A stretch of DNA of 64,000 nt from positions 1,922,001 through 1,986,000 of the forward strand of contig JANTQA010000020.1 in assembly GCA_027625915.1 (NCBI GenBank), written 5' to 3'. The stretch is from Anaeramoeba flamelloides. Lineage: Eukaryota > Metamonada > Anaeramoebidae. The notes beneath the pieces are model-generated. The model was not told where the DNA came from, did not search any database, and was given only the letters and a program-made list of their open reading frames with translations. The position numbers and the translations under genes were made by a program. This document shows positions 31,420-45,009 of this stretch, one piece after another. Each line of letters opens with the position of its first letter. Within the stretch, counting starts at the first letter, position 1.

Positions 31420-34400
31420 TTAATAAATTTCAGAAATTATTAATAAAATTAAGGATGTCCAACCATTAAAAGGATGAACCCCACTTCCCTTACCATTTAA
31501 GGGCGAATAATGTTCCCACAAGAACCCAGTTTTATGGAAATCACGGGAAATGTAAGTAATTAAATTTGTTCTTAATTTTGTATAAATTGGATGAGTTTGT
31601 GGGATTTGATAATAATATTTTTTAATAGCTCTCAAAATTAGATAATTAATGTTGATCCAAATTTCTCCTCTCCAATAATTTTCGTTTGTTCTAAAAAGAG
31701 GGTCCGATTTTGAAAGAGATGCAATTCCAAAGTCAGTCCATAAGCGCTCTGGATCTGAAATCAAATCCAAAGTTGCATGGATTTTGTCTGTATCATTAAG
31801 TGGGATTAACCCCAACAAGAAAGGAAATAAATTCAAGTAACCCTGGTTCTTGACAAAATATGTTGGATCTACTGTTGGATCTTCTGGATCTTCAATTAAA
31901 TAACCTGCGTTATCAGCAAAAAGGCCACTTTCTTGATCATAATGGAAATCTACCATTTTTTTTTGGAATATTTTATTATCACTTTCAAAATTTTTTATTG
32001 TTTTTGGATTTTTGGTTGTTAATTTTTCCATTTTCAACAATAGCCTTGAATAATAACTCATCCAACTAAATAAATCTACATTTTTTTCGTTTACTGAAGG
32101 TTGTGGTGACCTTGGTGCATCATCTAATCCAGATGGTAAATTATGATCAACAGTTCTTCCTTTCCATCTAAAAGTATACTTTTCCGATCCTAGTTGTGTT
32201 TTTAAATACCAGCCATAATGCTTTTTTAATTTTGGATAGATCTTTTCAAGAAAAGATATTCTTGATTTATTCTTATTCTTTTTATTGTTTTGCGAACCAG
32301 TCGATTCTTCTTTAAATTTTTTGGGTTAAATGGTATTTTTTATTAAATTAATGTTTGAAAGAAATTAAACAAGAATATGAAGAGATAAACATTTTTATTT
32401 AGTATGAGAAAACAGTGGAAAAATTTAAATTCATTTCATTAATTATAATAAATTTATGATGTTTTTCAGAAAAAAAAAAATCTCTCAATATATAGATAAG
32501 ACCTAAAGGTATACATTCGGGGATTTTCGAAAAAAATACCTTTTTTCGTCAAAATTATCATTTTTTTGAGTTTTATTATTTTTAAAAATAATAAGTTTAT
32601 GAACACATCCCCTTTGACAAAATCAATTGTGTAGATAGTTTTTCAAAATATTTTTTATTTATATTTATTTTTGATTCCTTATAATTGTTAAAAACATTAA
32701 AAGAATACAAAAATAATATAAAAAAAAAAATAATTTTAAAAAGTTGATAAAACTTTTGATTGTAGAGTTATTTGTCTATAGTCCTTGTCTTAATTTTTTT
32801 AATAAATCTAAATGAGATTATTCTCATTTCTCATTTTGAAATAAATAATAGAGTTTGTTTAAATTATTTTTCATTAAAGTAAGGAAAATCAATTTTTTTT
32901 TTGTCGTTTTGTTGTTCAAAATCAGAGAAAAAAAATAGCACTATTTATCAAACCAAAAATACTTTAAATATAAAACTTCAAAGAAAAAAAAAAGTGATTT
33001 TTTTTTTTCTTTTGTAATGAAATTCATGTAATTGTTCAATAAATGAGCCAAGTAATGTTAATTGTATTTTATTTTTAAGAGTTTTTTTTAATAGTTGGAT
33101 TCAATATATCAACATTTGATGAAAAAAAATTTGATACCAAAATCAATTTTCCTATTCACAACTTCTTAAATTGATAATATATTATATTTTTACTAAATTG
33201 AAATTATTTTTCATTTTTTCTCGTTCTCATTTTTTATCGTATCTAAAAATAAATGAGTACAATTAAATCCTAAAACCATTCATCAAAAACAAGTTATATA
33301 AGTTTTATAAAAAAATGAACCTATAATATTCTAATGGGCTTTTCATAAAATAACTTATTTACATTTTTTTTTGAGTGTAATTTTACCCTTTTAAATCACA
33401 ACAAAAAAAGCCTGCAACTTCATCAATTGTTTTTGATCAGTTGGAAATTCAACTTTAAATCAATAATTTTGAAAGATTTTTACGATTTTTTGGAATTGTA
33501 ACCCAATCTTGTAAAAAAAATTGTCAAGATCACATATATTATTTTTTAATTATCCCATCAAAAAAAAAAATTCCTTAAAGCTAGTAAAATAAAAAAAAAT
33601 AAGTTTCGTAAATAGTATTATTTGAGTTCTGAATTGTTCAAATTTCTTTTTAAAAACGATTTTATCATTTTAATAAAATATTTTATTGTTTTTTTTTACT
33701 TTTTGCCGAAAATCTTGTAATGTTTATAACAAAATACGCTTAATTATTTCCAATTTTTTTAATTAAAATTTTATAAAAACACTTTATTATCATGCTATAA
33801 AATATCTGTTTTTGCAATTAACAACACGATCTGTTACTATTTTTTTTAATTTTGTTTATTATTGGTCTAAAAGTTCTAAACTTTGAGAAATTTTCTGAAC
33901 AGTTGACCACTCTTGAGAAACGATTGACAAAGTATGATAAAAAAGTTTCCAAATAAATTTCTCAAAATTTACAAATAACTCTAAAAGTAGTACTTGCTTT
34001 AAAAAACTTTGTGTTATATTTTCAAAAAGAAATTTAAACTTTTAATAAATGAATTTTCTTTTTTTTTTCTTGGCTTTTTTCTATTCTCAACAAGAAACTT
34101 TCAACAAAAAAAAATAATTTACAAAATACATTTAACAGCTAATTTTATATTTCAATTTAGAATTCAGTCAATGAAATTGAAAATGTTCTTTCATTTTTTT
34201 TTTAATAAATTTCTATAGCATATAATAATACTGATAGCTCATTATTATTATTTTAAAAACATGAATAATTAAAATAAAAACAATTTAAGAAAAGAAATTT
34301 AATCTAAAATTTCATTAAAGAGAAAAAAAAACAAAAAACAAGAAAAAAAAAAAGAAACAAACCTATGGATGAGAGTGAAGAATATTCTAAATCATCACTA

Positions 34401-37400
34401 AAAGTGTTTTCATTTAATTGAATTTTATTAAGCATTTGTTCAATTAAAATTGTGAAAGTGGGTGGATTTGCCATCCAAGGATATTGTACCAGAAATTCCT
34501 TAGGAACTCTGCTTCTAGACTCGTCTCCAATTATCATTTCTCTTGGTATCCAACCATCGCTATCTAATAAATTATACCAACTGGTTGTAATTTCCTGTGA
34601 TATTTCTTCATCAAATTCACTTATTAATAAATTATGAAACCCTTCATCCCAAAAAAATCCTCTGGGGAAATTCGATCGAGATGGAACAGATGAAAAAAGG
34701 GAATGATCAATTAAAGTATACTGTGGCTCCATATCATTTTTTGCGGTTGCTTGAATAATAATATTTCCATCCCAATAACTATTTTTTAAACATTTATTTT
34801 TTGAAGAAAAAAATTAATAAATATTAAGTAATTCATTATTATAATTAATTACAAGAAGGAAAATATGAAATTATTTATATTATTCATGAATTTGAAAGGT
34901 ATTTTTTCATTTTTAATCTTTTTATGATAATAAAACACACACATAAGAGTGTCATAATAAAAACAACCAATAAGATAACTACTTATTATATATGATAAGT
35001 TACCACATTTTTATCAAAATTAGATAAATGTAAAAAAAAGATTAAAAAAAAATATATTTTGAGAAATATTTTGCAAATAGTATAAATTGAATTTTATATT
35101 GCAATTTTGTCTCATAAGTTAGTAAATGTGTTTAATTTTGCTTATATTTTTCGGAGGAAATTTTAAATTTATTTTATATGTTGGACACTTTTTTGATTTG
35201 TTTTTGTTTGATTTATAGCATAAATTTCAGTTAACAAAGGTAAATAACATAATTTTCACACCGAGAGAGCATGTTTTTTTTTTTTAAAAATTAAATTAGT
35301 TTTTTAAGATCATATAGTTTTCATTAATCGATTCAAGTTCATTTAACCTTTAGGATAAAAAGTGTCTTTGGTGTGTCCTAATTGATAATTTAATATTTAA
35401 TTGGAAATTCATTCTCGTAAAATTTAATAACTTTATTAATTAAAATGATTTTTAAAGAAAAATAATATTTTTTTCATTTGTTGATAAATTTTGATCTTTG
35501 TTAGATTATAATAATTAAGAAAATGTTTCTTAAAAGAATTTAAATTATTTCAATAAATGATTTTTTCTCACAATTGTTTCACATTTTTTTCAGTAAATTA
35601 AATTGAATTAAGGGTCTTTGATAAATTCCATTTTAATAAATAGAAAATTTGAACCATCAAAATATCTTTTTCAAAATAAATTAAAAAAAATTAAAAAAAT
35701 AAAAAAAAATAAAAAAAAATAAACAAAAATTTTACCCTATTGCGCCCAGTAGATTACTTAAGACATATTTACCAAAATTTAATTTCTTTTTTGATAGATT
35801 TTTTTCATTAAAATGGAATTTTTGCAAAAATTTTTTTTCAAATAAAAAACTTTTTAATCTTAGATTGTCTTCATATTTTGAAAGATAATTTTGAGAAATA
35901 TCCGATAAAAGTTTCTTTTTTTGTCTTAATTTTAATTTAGCTATTTCAGGAAATCCCTCTTGGGAAATAAAATTAATATCAAAAGTGAAACTAGGCATTA
36001 CTATAAATTGAAAAATCATTACATTATGATCGCCTTTTTCAATAACATTTTCAATTGTAGGATAAACAGTTTTTTTTGGTAATGTTGATCTAACAAATTC
36101 TCCTTCTTGTCTCATTTGTATTTCTTTTTTTAATGTTCTTGAATATTTTCTCATATAAGTTTTTTTTAAATTGTTTATTTTATTTTGTAAAGATTCTTGA
36201 ACAAAATCTTTTACTTTCCACCCGTCATAGCTATCAAAACTTGTCTCGCTGAGTTCTTCTGTGTCTTTACGTGAAAGAAGTAGATAATGAATATAGTCTG
36301 GTGATTTTAAAGTGCTTCCAAAAAAAGATTTTGTTTCTTTTGTGACTAATGGATGTTGATAATTTTCACCCTTTGGTATAACGATAGAAAATTTTCCCAG
36401 TTCTGAATTTTCCCCTTCAATAAATAAATCGTTATTTAATCCTTTAGCTTTATATTTTTAAAATTTTATTATTATTATTTTTTTTTTTTAGTATTTATTA
36501 CATTAAATAGAAAAAAAAAAAATTAGTTTTAAAAATTAAAATAAATTATGTTCTTAAGGGATTTGTTTGATCCATAGATTTTAAAAATAAATCCAAAAAC
36601 AACAATAAGATTTCGATATAGTCTCTGATTTAGTTGTATTGTTTGTGTTTAAATAGTCCTAGTAAATAAAAAATGAAAAAACAATTAATTTTCTATTGAT
36701 TGTATAGATAAAATCTTTTTGTTTATTCATACTCTGCTTAAATTTTAATCTCTTGATCTGACCTTGTCTTTTTCTGTTATAGTTAGATTTCCAATTTTTG
36801 AAAAAGTTGATTGTGTTTTTTAATTTTCTTTTTTTCCATCAACAAATTCTTTTTCAATTTTTGATCAAATTAATTTTTGATCAAACAATAATAACGAATT
36901 GTTTAAAAATGAAAGAATTATTGTTACATCCTTGAAACAAAAATAGGCTCTGAGAATGGGATCGTTTTTATTTAATCACTAATTCTTATCAATTCTTTGA
37001 TTAAAAATTATTTCGATTTGTTTTTCCTTGAAAGCTGAAAAGAGATTATTACAAAATAAATAATGATGGAAAATTCATATTTCAGAAAATAAGTTACAGA
37101 AATCACAGAAATCACAGAAATCACAGAAACCAAAGTGCAGTCATCAATAAATATTTTTGTTCAAGAAAAGTAAATAATCATGTTTATCTGGATCAAAAGC
37201 ACTTAAAAAAATTATGGGTGCACTTTGAAAGTTTTTCTGAAAAATCTAATATTCTCTGGATTAACATTGCCAAATCTTCCTCATTTTATTAATAGAACAT
37301 AATTTGATATTTTTGGTAAGAAAATTAAAGGCAAATATTTAAAATAATTTTATATATGTCCAGAATCATATTAATTGCAAAGACTAGGGAAACGGTATTA

Positions 37401-40400
37401 ATGTAAATACTTAAAAGTGTTTACCATTCCACGGAAAAAGGTAAATATGGTGATGATGATGATAGAGAAGAAAGTTATGGTGTTTCTATGTCACTTGAGG
37501 AATATTTATGTTTTATGGTCAGATTACTTTTATGATTAACAGAATATTTATTTGACTTAGAGAATGAAGAGTCAAGAGATCCTGTTAAAAAATGTAAAAT
37601 TTAGGTTTTTGTTTGAAATTTTTTCCGATCCAAATTTGAAATTTATCTTGAAAAGGTTCGAAAATTGAAATTTCATTGCTGTCAGTTCGATATATCCAAA
37701 TTATTTTCAATCACCATATAGTTTACTCCATTGGTATCTATAACCTAAACATAATTTTGAGAGACCCAGGCACAATATCAAAAAAAAATTCTTTTTTAAA
37801 TTTTAACTTGTTTTATTCGAAAGTTCATTAAATTTTTGATAAATAAACGCATTTTTATTCAAATCCTCAAAAATCTAATAATTGTGCAATATTTAAAACT
37901 TTGCTTTAATTTTCATTCTTTAAAATCATTTTTATTGTTTATGATATTGTATCTCGATTTCTACCAGAGAGTATAAAATATGAATAGTCCTTAAAAAATA
38001 TAAATTTGATTTGAAACATTTGAACTTAAAAACCTCGAATAAATTTTTAAATTGTACTGAAATCTTTTGATAAAATTCAAAAACTTGTAATTGTAAATTG
38101 ATAACAATTATAATCATCAATATGATTTGGGTTTTACGAACCAGTAGTTTTAATTTAAAAAAGTTAAAAGTCAATTAATTACCTTTTTTCGCATTTATCA
38201 ATTTCAAACGGGTATTTTTTTCACATTTAACATAAACAAAAAAGGAAATTGGCTGGTTTTTTTGTTTATTGTTATTGTTTGATTTCTCATCTTCAAGAGG
38301 ATCAACTTTTATTTTCATTGTATATCCACCTCCTTTTTGTTTTGTTGAGAATTCGTTTTTTATAAAACTTGAATCTATTTGAATATTATTTAATTTGTCT
38401 GTAATTTTTTGAATCCCAAAAGATCTTCCATCATGTTCTTCCCATCCATAACTATAACAGTAAAATAAAAAAAGATGAATTATTTTTATTATTAGATATG
38501 TTTTGTAAATTATGATTAAAAGGAATGATGAATTTCAGTTAAATCCCAGAACAATAAATATTTAAAGATTATTATATACTCATGTTTTAAGTATTACACC
38601 ATAAACTAGATTTCAAAAATTGTGAATAACCTAAAATAATAAATTGAAAAAAAAAAAATTATATTCATTTGTATAAATGATTCTAATAATTAAATCTTTT
38701 TAATTAATTCACTTTTTAATTTAATATAAACCCAGAAAAGTCTGATATCTTGATAATGAAAAAAAATAAAAATCAAAACCTAAAAAAAAAGCAGATCACA
38801 CTTTTTGAAAAGTGCATTAGTGATTTTTTATAGCTGAAGTTTCAATGAAAGTATGTTTTCGAGAAGATTTTTTTGCTAATAAATATATATGCACTTTAAA
38901 AAATATTACAAAGTTTCAATTTTCTTTATGTTTATTTGTATTCTCAAAGATCTTCCTTTTTTTTTTTTTCTCGTTTAAAGGATCAAAAAAAAAGTATCAA
39001 AAAAAATCGAAAAGAAAAACAAAAACAAAAATTTGACTAAATTAGAAGAAAATTTTTACTAGAAGAAAAAATGATTTTGTTTTTAAAATTAAAAATTTTA
39101 TTGTAGTTAGATTCTGAGATAAAACCCTACAAAACCACTTTCAATAACATTATAAAGTGAGTCAACATTTTTGAAAAAACGTTTGTGTTCAAAATAGTTT
39201 AATAGGTTAAGCTAAAAATTTTCATTTTAATTTCAAGAAAAATAAAATAATATTTTACAATTATTTGAGTTAATATAATAAAAAATTCTATAAAAATATT
39301 TTTTGATTTGTAAATCATAAGAATCATTTGCATTGATTCAATATTTGAATACAGTTTAGTTCTGTAATATATGTTATAAGAAAAAGTATAAAAACGTTTG
39401 ATTGGTTTGTGATTTCCTTTTTAATGTGAGCTTGGTCATGAAATGAGTAAATGTTAAAGAAGTGAAATTTTAAAGAATTTGTTTAGTTTGATATATATAT
39501 ATATATATATATATATGATCAAAAATATACACAAGACATAGATAAATAACTTTTCTATGATAATTAAACTTTTTTTTTCTATTTTCAATAGAATTTCCAA
39601 ATTTTTGATACTAAGTAACAAAAATTCTCAAAAAATTCTATAAATCAAATTTCAAAATAATAAGAAAAAACTATTTTTGGTTAGATCTCTTGTATAATTG
39701 TTTTATCCGCGAAAAAAACAGTACCTTTCCGTGAAAACCCTGACTTTTTAGCAAAAAAGCATTCGTCCGTGGAAAACACTTATTCTCAAAAAAGTATTTA
39801 TTCGCGAAAAGGTTTTTATACTCGAAAAAATAGAGTCTTTCCATGAACAATCTCATTCTCCCGTATCACAACTCGGAAAAAAATTTCAAAAAAACAATCT
39901 CTAATTTTTGTATTTTTGAAATACACTCACATAATAAATATTATTATACATAACAATTTTGAAAAGGGTTTACAACTTTATTAGATCTTGTTGGGAATTG
40001 AAAAAAAAAAAAATGAAAATGTTCAGTAAATTTTTTTTTTTTTTTTCAATTGTAAAATTTCTGATATTTTTTTTTTTGACTTATTAGAGAGATTATTTTA
40101 ATATATTTTTTTAATAGTCTAAAAAAAATCATATTTTTTAATTTTAAAATAAAATATAATATTTCTTTCAAAAGAAATCACTAAATTAAATTAAGAAAAT
40201 GATTTTTTTTCAATTTTTGGAATATTTTTTATCATTTTATTTTTTTTTCATGTTTGAGTTTTAATGTATTTTTCCTGTTTGTTTTTGCAAATTATTTTAA
40301 CATTTATTATTTTTTAATTCTTAATGTTCAATACGTAGATTCATTCATTGTAACTAATTTCAAAAAAAAAAATACCCCAAAATACGTGTTTTTTTCAAAA

Positions 40401-42790
40401 GTCAGTATTTTTTGAAAAATGGGTATTCAAATCTTAATTAAACCCCAATTCAAAATTTTTAACACACCAAAATTCGATTTATAAAAAAAAAAAAACTTAT
40501 TTAATCAATTCAAGAAGATTTACCAAATTAGAACCATTCACTAATTGAAATGTTAACACTTGTTTATAAATTACAATACTCACAAAACAATAAATAAATA
40601 ATTATCAATACAAATAAATCATGGGTGTGTTAAAAATCTTGGAGAGAGCAAAACAAAAAAATTCATTGCTAAATTTGTTTAAATTCTATTAGGAATTATT
40701 GATCGATCAAAAGGTTAGATACTACCAACTAATTTTATTTGAGTTCTTCTATTTTGAACAACTCAACTTGAACATAATATCAATTTTTCGAAAAAATTTT
40801 TGATCTAAAGAAACAAATTACGAAATTCAAAAAAAGAAATGAAAACAAAAACTAAAAGATGAAAAAATGCTTTCCATATTTTACAAAAATCAAAATTATC
40901 TCCAATTTCAATGAAATTGTATTATTGTGATTGTTTGGAACGTTTTAGCTGTGTGGGAAATTTTGAATTTTAGTTTAGTTTAATAACTGTCTTGTCTTAA
41001 TGTCATCAAATTCTCAAAACTTTGAAAAAATAATTTTATAAAAGATGTATAACTGAAATCCAATATGTAGTTTTGGCTAACTTTAATTTCCAGAATTTAT
41101 TTTTTCCTTGAAGCGATGTGTGCACATTTAATTCACAACTCTATTATAAATTGGGATATTAACCAAAAGAAACTTTATTCTCACAAAATTAAACAATTCT
41201 TAGAATTTTGTCTCGGATAAAGACAATTATGTTTATGTCTACTGTTATTTTCCTATTAAAAAATGAAAATTATTATTTAAAGTATCGAAATATTTTACTT
41301 ATTATAAGCCGAAAAATCCCAAAAGATATTTTCGAAATCAATTAGAAATGATATTTTTAGAGATTTAATTTCGCTTCCTTCTTATTGGAATTTGAGAGAT
41401 AAAATTGTAATGAACCTCATTTGATTTTAACAGGGTTTCAAAAAATGTTCAAATGAAAATCATTGTTTTTGGAGATGTGGAATTTTCATAAATTTGGCAC
41501 AATTTCCTCCTTTTTCTTAAAAATCATTTGCCCTTTGTAAAGGGTATCAAGTTCAAAGTAAATTCCAATTCAAAAAGCATTGATACTTGATACGAGTATT
41601 CCTTATTTAGTACTAGACTTATTCTTAATGTTTCATTCAATTCAGATTTGTATAGGGCTTTTTGTTTTGTGAATGGTAATTAGAAACGTTTAAGGGACTA
41701 ATCTCTATTAAATTTTTTTAACCTAAATTTAATAGAGATTCTGAAAATTTTTTGCCAAGATTTGAAATGATCCTGTTTATTTTCAATATTAAACTTATTT
41801 CTAGAGAAGAAACCCCTATTTAGAAATTGGTGAAAAAAAAAAATAAATAGAGACTAGTCTCTTAATTGAAAGTTAAAATGATCTCATCATACCGGTTTTT
41901 GAAATTTTTATTGAATAAAATTTCATCTTAACATCACATTTTTCAATTCAGGAATCTTACTTTCATTTAGGATTCTTGGTTCGTCCAGCAGATAAATCGA
42001 TTTGTTCCACGAACACAATCAAAAAAAGTGTACCAAACGAATAAAGAGAGATCACAAATTTCAATCTTTATTTGTTTAAAGATTCTTTTTGTAAAAGGAA
42101 AAGAAAAGAAAGTGAAAATTTTTTCCCATTTATGAATCAAATATCATTATGCTTTGTAAAATGATCTTATTTCACAAAGCACTTTTCGCCCAATAGAAAA
42201 GAGTCAGTTTCTCAACCACATATCATTCATTAAGTTAAAAAAAATTATTTATTACACAACTTAATCAACAATTCACCTGAAAAATTTGGGATTGTGGGGT
42301 GTATGTTTAAAGTGATTGACGAATCAAGTAAAAAAAGTGATCTGTGAATTTTCAGAAAGCAGTAAGGAAGATCCGAAACCACCAGAAAGAAAAAGAAAAA
42401 AAAAAAAAAAAATAAAAAAAAAAAAGTAAGTTTTCAAAACAAAATTCATACATTAGGGATTGATCTGTACTTGCTTCGTTACGTAACTTTTCAATGTTAG
42501 AAGGTCTCGAAAATAGTCTATTAGGATCAATGGTAGATTGTGCACCTGTCCACATAACACCAACCTCAACACCATTTTTAGTACGAGATTTCATCGAAAT
42601 AAATTTTCCTGGATTATAAGTCCCCCATAACAATTCAGAATTATCTATTCGTTATTCCATTAAAACAAAGAATTAATAATTACGGTTGTTTGGATAAATT
42701 GGACTAAAAGAAAAATAATTCAAAACACAAACCGGCTAAAGCCAAAATAAATAAAAAAGAAAAGAGAAGAAAAAAAGTTTTGGTAGACAT
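31420..42790 (-). CDS. GCS1: Mannosyl-oligosaccharide glucosidase (glucosidase I, GH63), 845 aa
   Basis: ER-lumenal enzyme that removes the outer alpha-1,2 glucose from the newly transferred Glc3Man9GlcNAc2 N-glycan. Six exons: 42790-42733, 42644-42452, 38451-38183, 36447-35736, 34778-34363 and 32309-31420. All phases match, and the 845 aa agree with the roughly 835 aa of animal enzymes. Residues 6-19 (FFLLFSFLFILALA) are a signal peptide or anchor; the ALA end suggests cleavage is possible. Then come LLWGTYNPGKFISMKSR, YGWEEHDGRSFGIQKI, and SRSNFPRGFFWDEGFHNLL with the likely acid Asp at about 455. Further blocks are PREMIIGDESRSRVP, LPSGLDDAPR, NYWRGEIWININYL, and FLWEHYSPLNGKG with the likely base Glu at about 815, ending HPFNGWTSLILL. 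Introns of 0.09-4.0 kb hold several mobile elements. Exon 1 is the least certain. Confidence 0.93.
36590..37315. repeat. Intact copy of the dispersed repeat that is split at 9347-11905
   Basis: Lies in intron 3 of the glucosidase gene. Its two parts (36590-36880, 36975-37315) correspond to the two separated parts in the PH/RhoGAP-like intron. A local triplication of GAAATCACA occurs at 37100-37130. No frame of interest is seen. Confidence 0.65.
39671..39860. repeat. Degenerate minisatellite of about 20 bp unit
   Basis: Repeats of a CGCGAAAA/CGTGGAAAA core spaced by 18-22 bp (TTTATCCGCGAAAAAAACAG, CCTTTCCGTGAAAACCCTG, TTCGTCCGTGGAAAACAC, TTATTCGCGAAAAGG, TACTCGAAAAAATAG). The minus-strand frame across it is a by-product of the repeat. 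It sits directly beside the end of the element at 39866-41114. Confidence 0.6.
39866..41114. mobile_element. Second copy of the 702-bp Tc1-type element, interrupted
   Basis: Read on the minus strand this matches 2200-2901 along its length: GTTAGCCAAAACTACATATT near 41090-41060, AAGTTGTAAACC near 39970, and AATTGTTATGTATAATAATA near 39950. The ends are decayed (TCACAACTCGGAAAA at 39866, beside a TA). About 540 bp of foreign sequence, the TTAA-type element at 40442-40979, interrupts it. It lies in the 4-kb intron 2 of the glucosidase gene. Confidence 0.7.
40442..40979. mobile_element. TTAA-flanked inverted-repeat element, 538 bp, copy 1
   Basis: Comparison with the uninterrupted copy at 2200-2901 fixes its borders. 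TTAA lies on both sides (40438-40441, 40980-40983), and a single TTAA stands in the empty site (2332-2335). Ends: ACCCCAATTCAAAATTTTTA facing TTTTGAATTTTAGTTTAGT. TTAA duplication is the signature of piggyBac-type transposition. A second copy lies at 45598-46122. No transposase frame is seen. Confidence 0.7.
42000..42200. repeat. Dispersed repeat shared with 48150-48330
   Basis: GTACCAAACGAATAAAGAGA and AGTGAAAATTTTTTCCCATT recur in the same order at 48150-48330 (VDAC intron); the latter motif also occurs near 14160. It lies in intron 2 of the glucosidase gene, close to exon 2. No frame. Confidence 0.5.
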
Positions 42791-44835
42791 TTTAAACAAA
42801 AAAGTTATGAAAAAATGAGAAAGTTCTTTGGAGAACACAAACAGAACACACTTTTTTTTCATACACCACACTTTATTTTGAGTATCTTTTATAAAAGTAA
42901 TTTGTTTTTCAGCAGATTCCATATTTTCAAATTTGTCTTTTATGATTCTAGTAAAGTGTTCTGAAAGTTAACTCTTTCTTCTCAAACTTTAGGAAATCAC
43001 GCAAAAAGTTTTTTCAGGGTCAAAGCGTTTATTCAATTCCTATGAATTTATCATTTAACAACATCAATCTTGCTTGATAAGTTAGTGTGTGATATAGTAT
43101 CAAGGACTTTTCAAAATATTTGAAAATTAACAAAGTTTGGGTTTGTTAAAAGAAAATTATCAAGTTAAGATAGAATTGCTTCATATTTTGTTGCAAAATT
43201 TTTAGTTTTAAAAATAAATTTAGATTGAAACCTTGAGTTACTGAACAAATTTAAATCCTTAGTCAAGCAGCAGCTTGTAAATAATTATGATATTGAGAAA
43301 TTACACTTCTTTTGATTGCAAAAAGGCAATTAACTTTAAAATATACAAAGATCTCAAATTGCTAAAATTGCAAAAATTATTAATACTCTCCCTTTAAAAA
43401 TTCAAATAACCAGAGTAAAATTTCAAAGTAGCTTAAATACCAATACAAAAACAATTTAAAAGACTTTTCAATTTACAAACAATCAAATTTTACTGTTGAG
43501 AGAAAAATGTTATACACAGAAAAATGGTTGGAAACCATTTTCAATTGGGATCATTAGTAAAATTGAAAATCAAATCCTATTGATAACAAGGCGAATTTTA
43601 TATAAATCCAGGTTTAAAGGTGTTACAAGTTCATGTATATGTGATTTGTGTAGAATACTCATTTGAATGGTTGATAACTAAAGTAGATCATGCTATTTCA
43701 ACAAAAATCCAAGTTTTAGTAAAGTTTACAATTAATTCTCAAAATGGTAATATTTAAACTTGCTTTAGATTATAAGAGATAAGGTTTTGAAAAAGTAGAA
43801 TTACATAAATCCTTATTCTAATAAATATTGTTATTTTGAGTTTCTATTTTTTATATTTGGAAAATAAATTAAAAAAAACAATCAAAAAAGATAGGAATTG
43901 TTCATTATAATCCTTTTTAAAAACCTAATAATTATATTTCAATTCTATTTATATAAGAGTTTTTGAGTGATTTGAACTGTAGAGTATTATTTTATTTACT
44001 TGTAATTAATAAAGTATTTTAAATAAATTTGAATATCTGGTTAAAAAAATCCCTAAATAATAATTTTTTAAAAAATTATTCCAATAACAGTACCATACTT
44101 TTTTTAATGATGTGGAAAATATATAAAAAATAAAGTTTGAGTAAACGTGGGGTCGGGGAAAAAGTTATTATAAAAAAAAAAAGCTTGGTTTAATAACTGA
44201 AATGTATACCGATGATTAATATTTGAGATTATTGTTAAAATACTGATTGCATAGAGTTGAAGTTGAACGTCAGTTCATTAATAACTTTGTTCATTTTGAA
44301 CAAACATTATAATCGATTCTTTGATGATAGCCTTCATAATAACAATATTAGTGATAAATCCCTGATGATATAAGAAATCATGATTAATCTAACTTTATGG
44401 AGAAAAAATCAGTAATCATAATAATCTAAAAAATCGAGAAAACCAAAAAGTGTTTTTTTTTTAAATTTTTTTATTGATGTAAAAAGTGTTATTTACGCTC
44501 TAAGTATCCTTATACTTAAATTTCCTTTTAGGAATTTAAGCGTAAAATCATAGATTTCATGATAATTAATTAATGAAAATAGTCTTGAACTGTCAAAATT
44601 AATTTTATTACACAGTTTTGAATTATAATTCATTATGATTGTGGGTAGATGTTAAATTAGATACAAAATTAATATTATTTAGATTTCATTTAAAGAATAT
44701 AGATAAGTTCATGATACAAAAATAGATTTCAGAAATAATAGAATTATATTTGTAAATAAAAATCAAAATGCCAAAAAAATAATTAAACAGGTTAGTAAAC
44801 TTTATCTTTTATGACTATATGAATATAGATTTATT

Positions 44836-44866
<31 letters not shown>

Positions 44867-45009
44867 GGGATTAAGTGTTAACCAAAATGTAGAGAATCGT
44901 TCATCACTGGACACATAATGGTCTGTTTGTAGTTATTTTAACAAATATTTCAAAATTTAAATTTCGTTTTAATGTTTTCAGAATAATATTTTTTTGAAAA
45001 AGATGTAAA
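42791..45009. other. Gene-free spacer between GCS1 and the porin gene
   Basis: Holds the likely promoter side of GCS1 and the 3' side of the porin gene. It contains a dispersed repeat at 44480-44640 and a poly-A run at about 44843-44866. Other parts show no coding signal. Confidence 0.5.
44480..44640. repeat. Dispersed repeat, copy 1 of the AAGTGT/CTCTAAGTATCC family
   Basis: ACGCTCTAAGTATCCTTATA, TTTAAGCGTAAAATCATAGA and AATGAAAATAGTCTTGAA match 52895-53045 in order and orientation. It includes a small internal hairpin (TAAGTAT...ATACTTA). Unknown type. Confidence 0.5.

Noticed and set aside
39671-39856. 61-codon minus-strand frame
   Set aside because: Explained by the CGNGGAAAA minisatellite translated in one frame.
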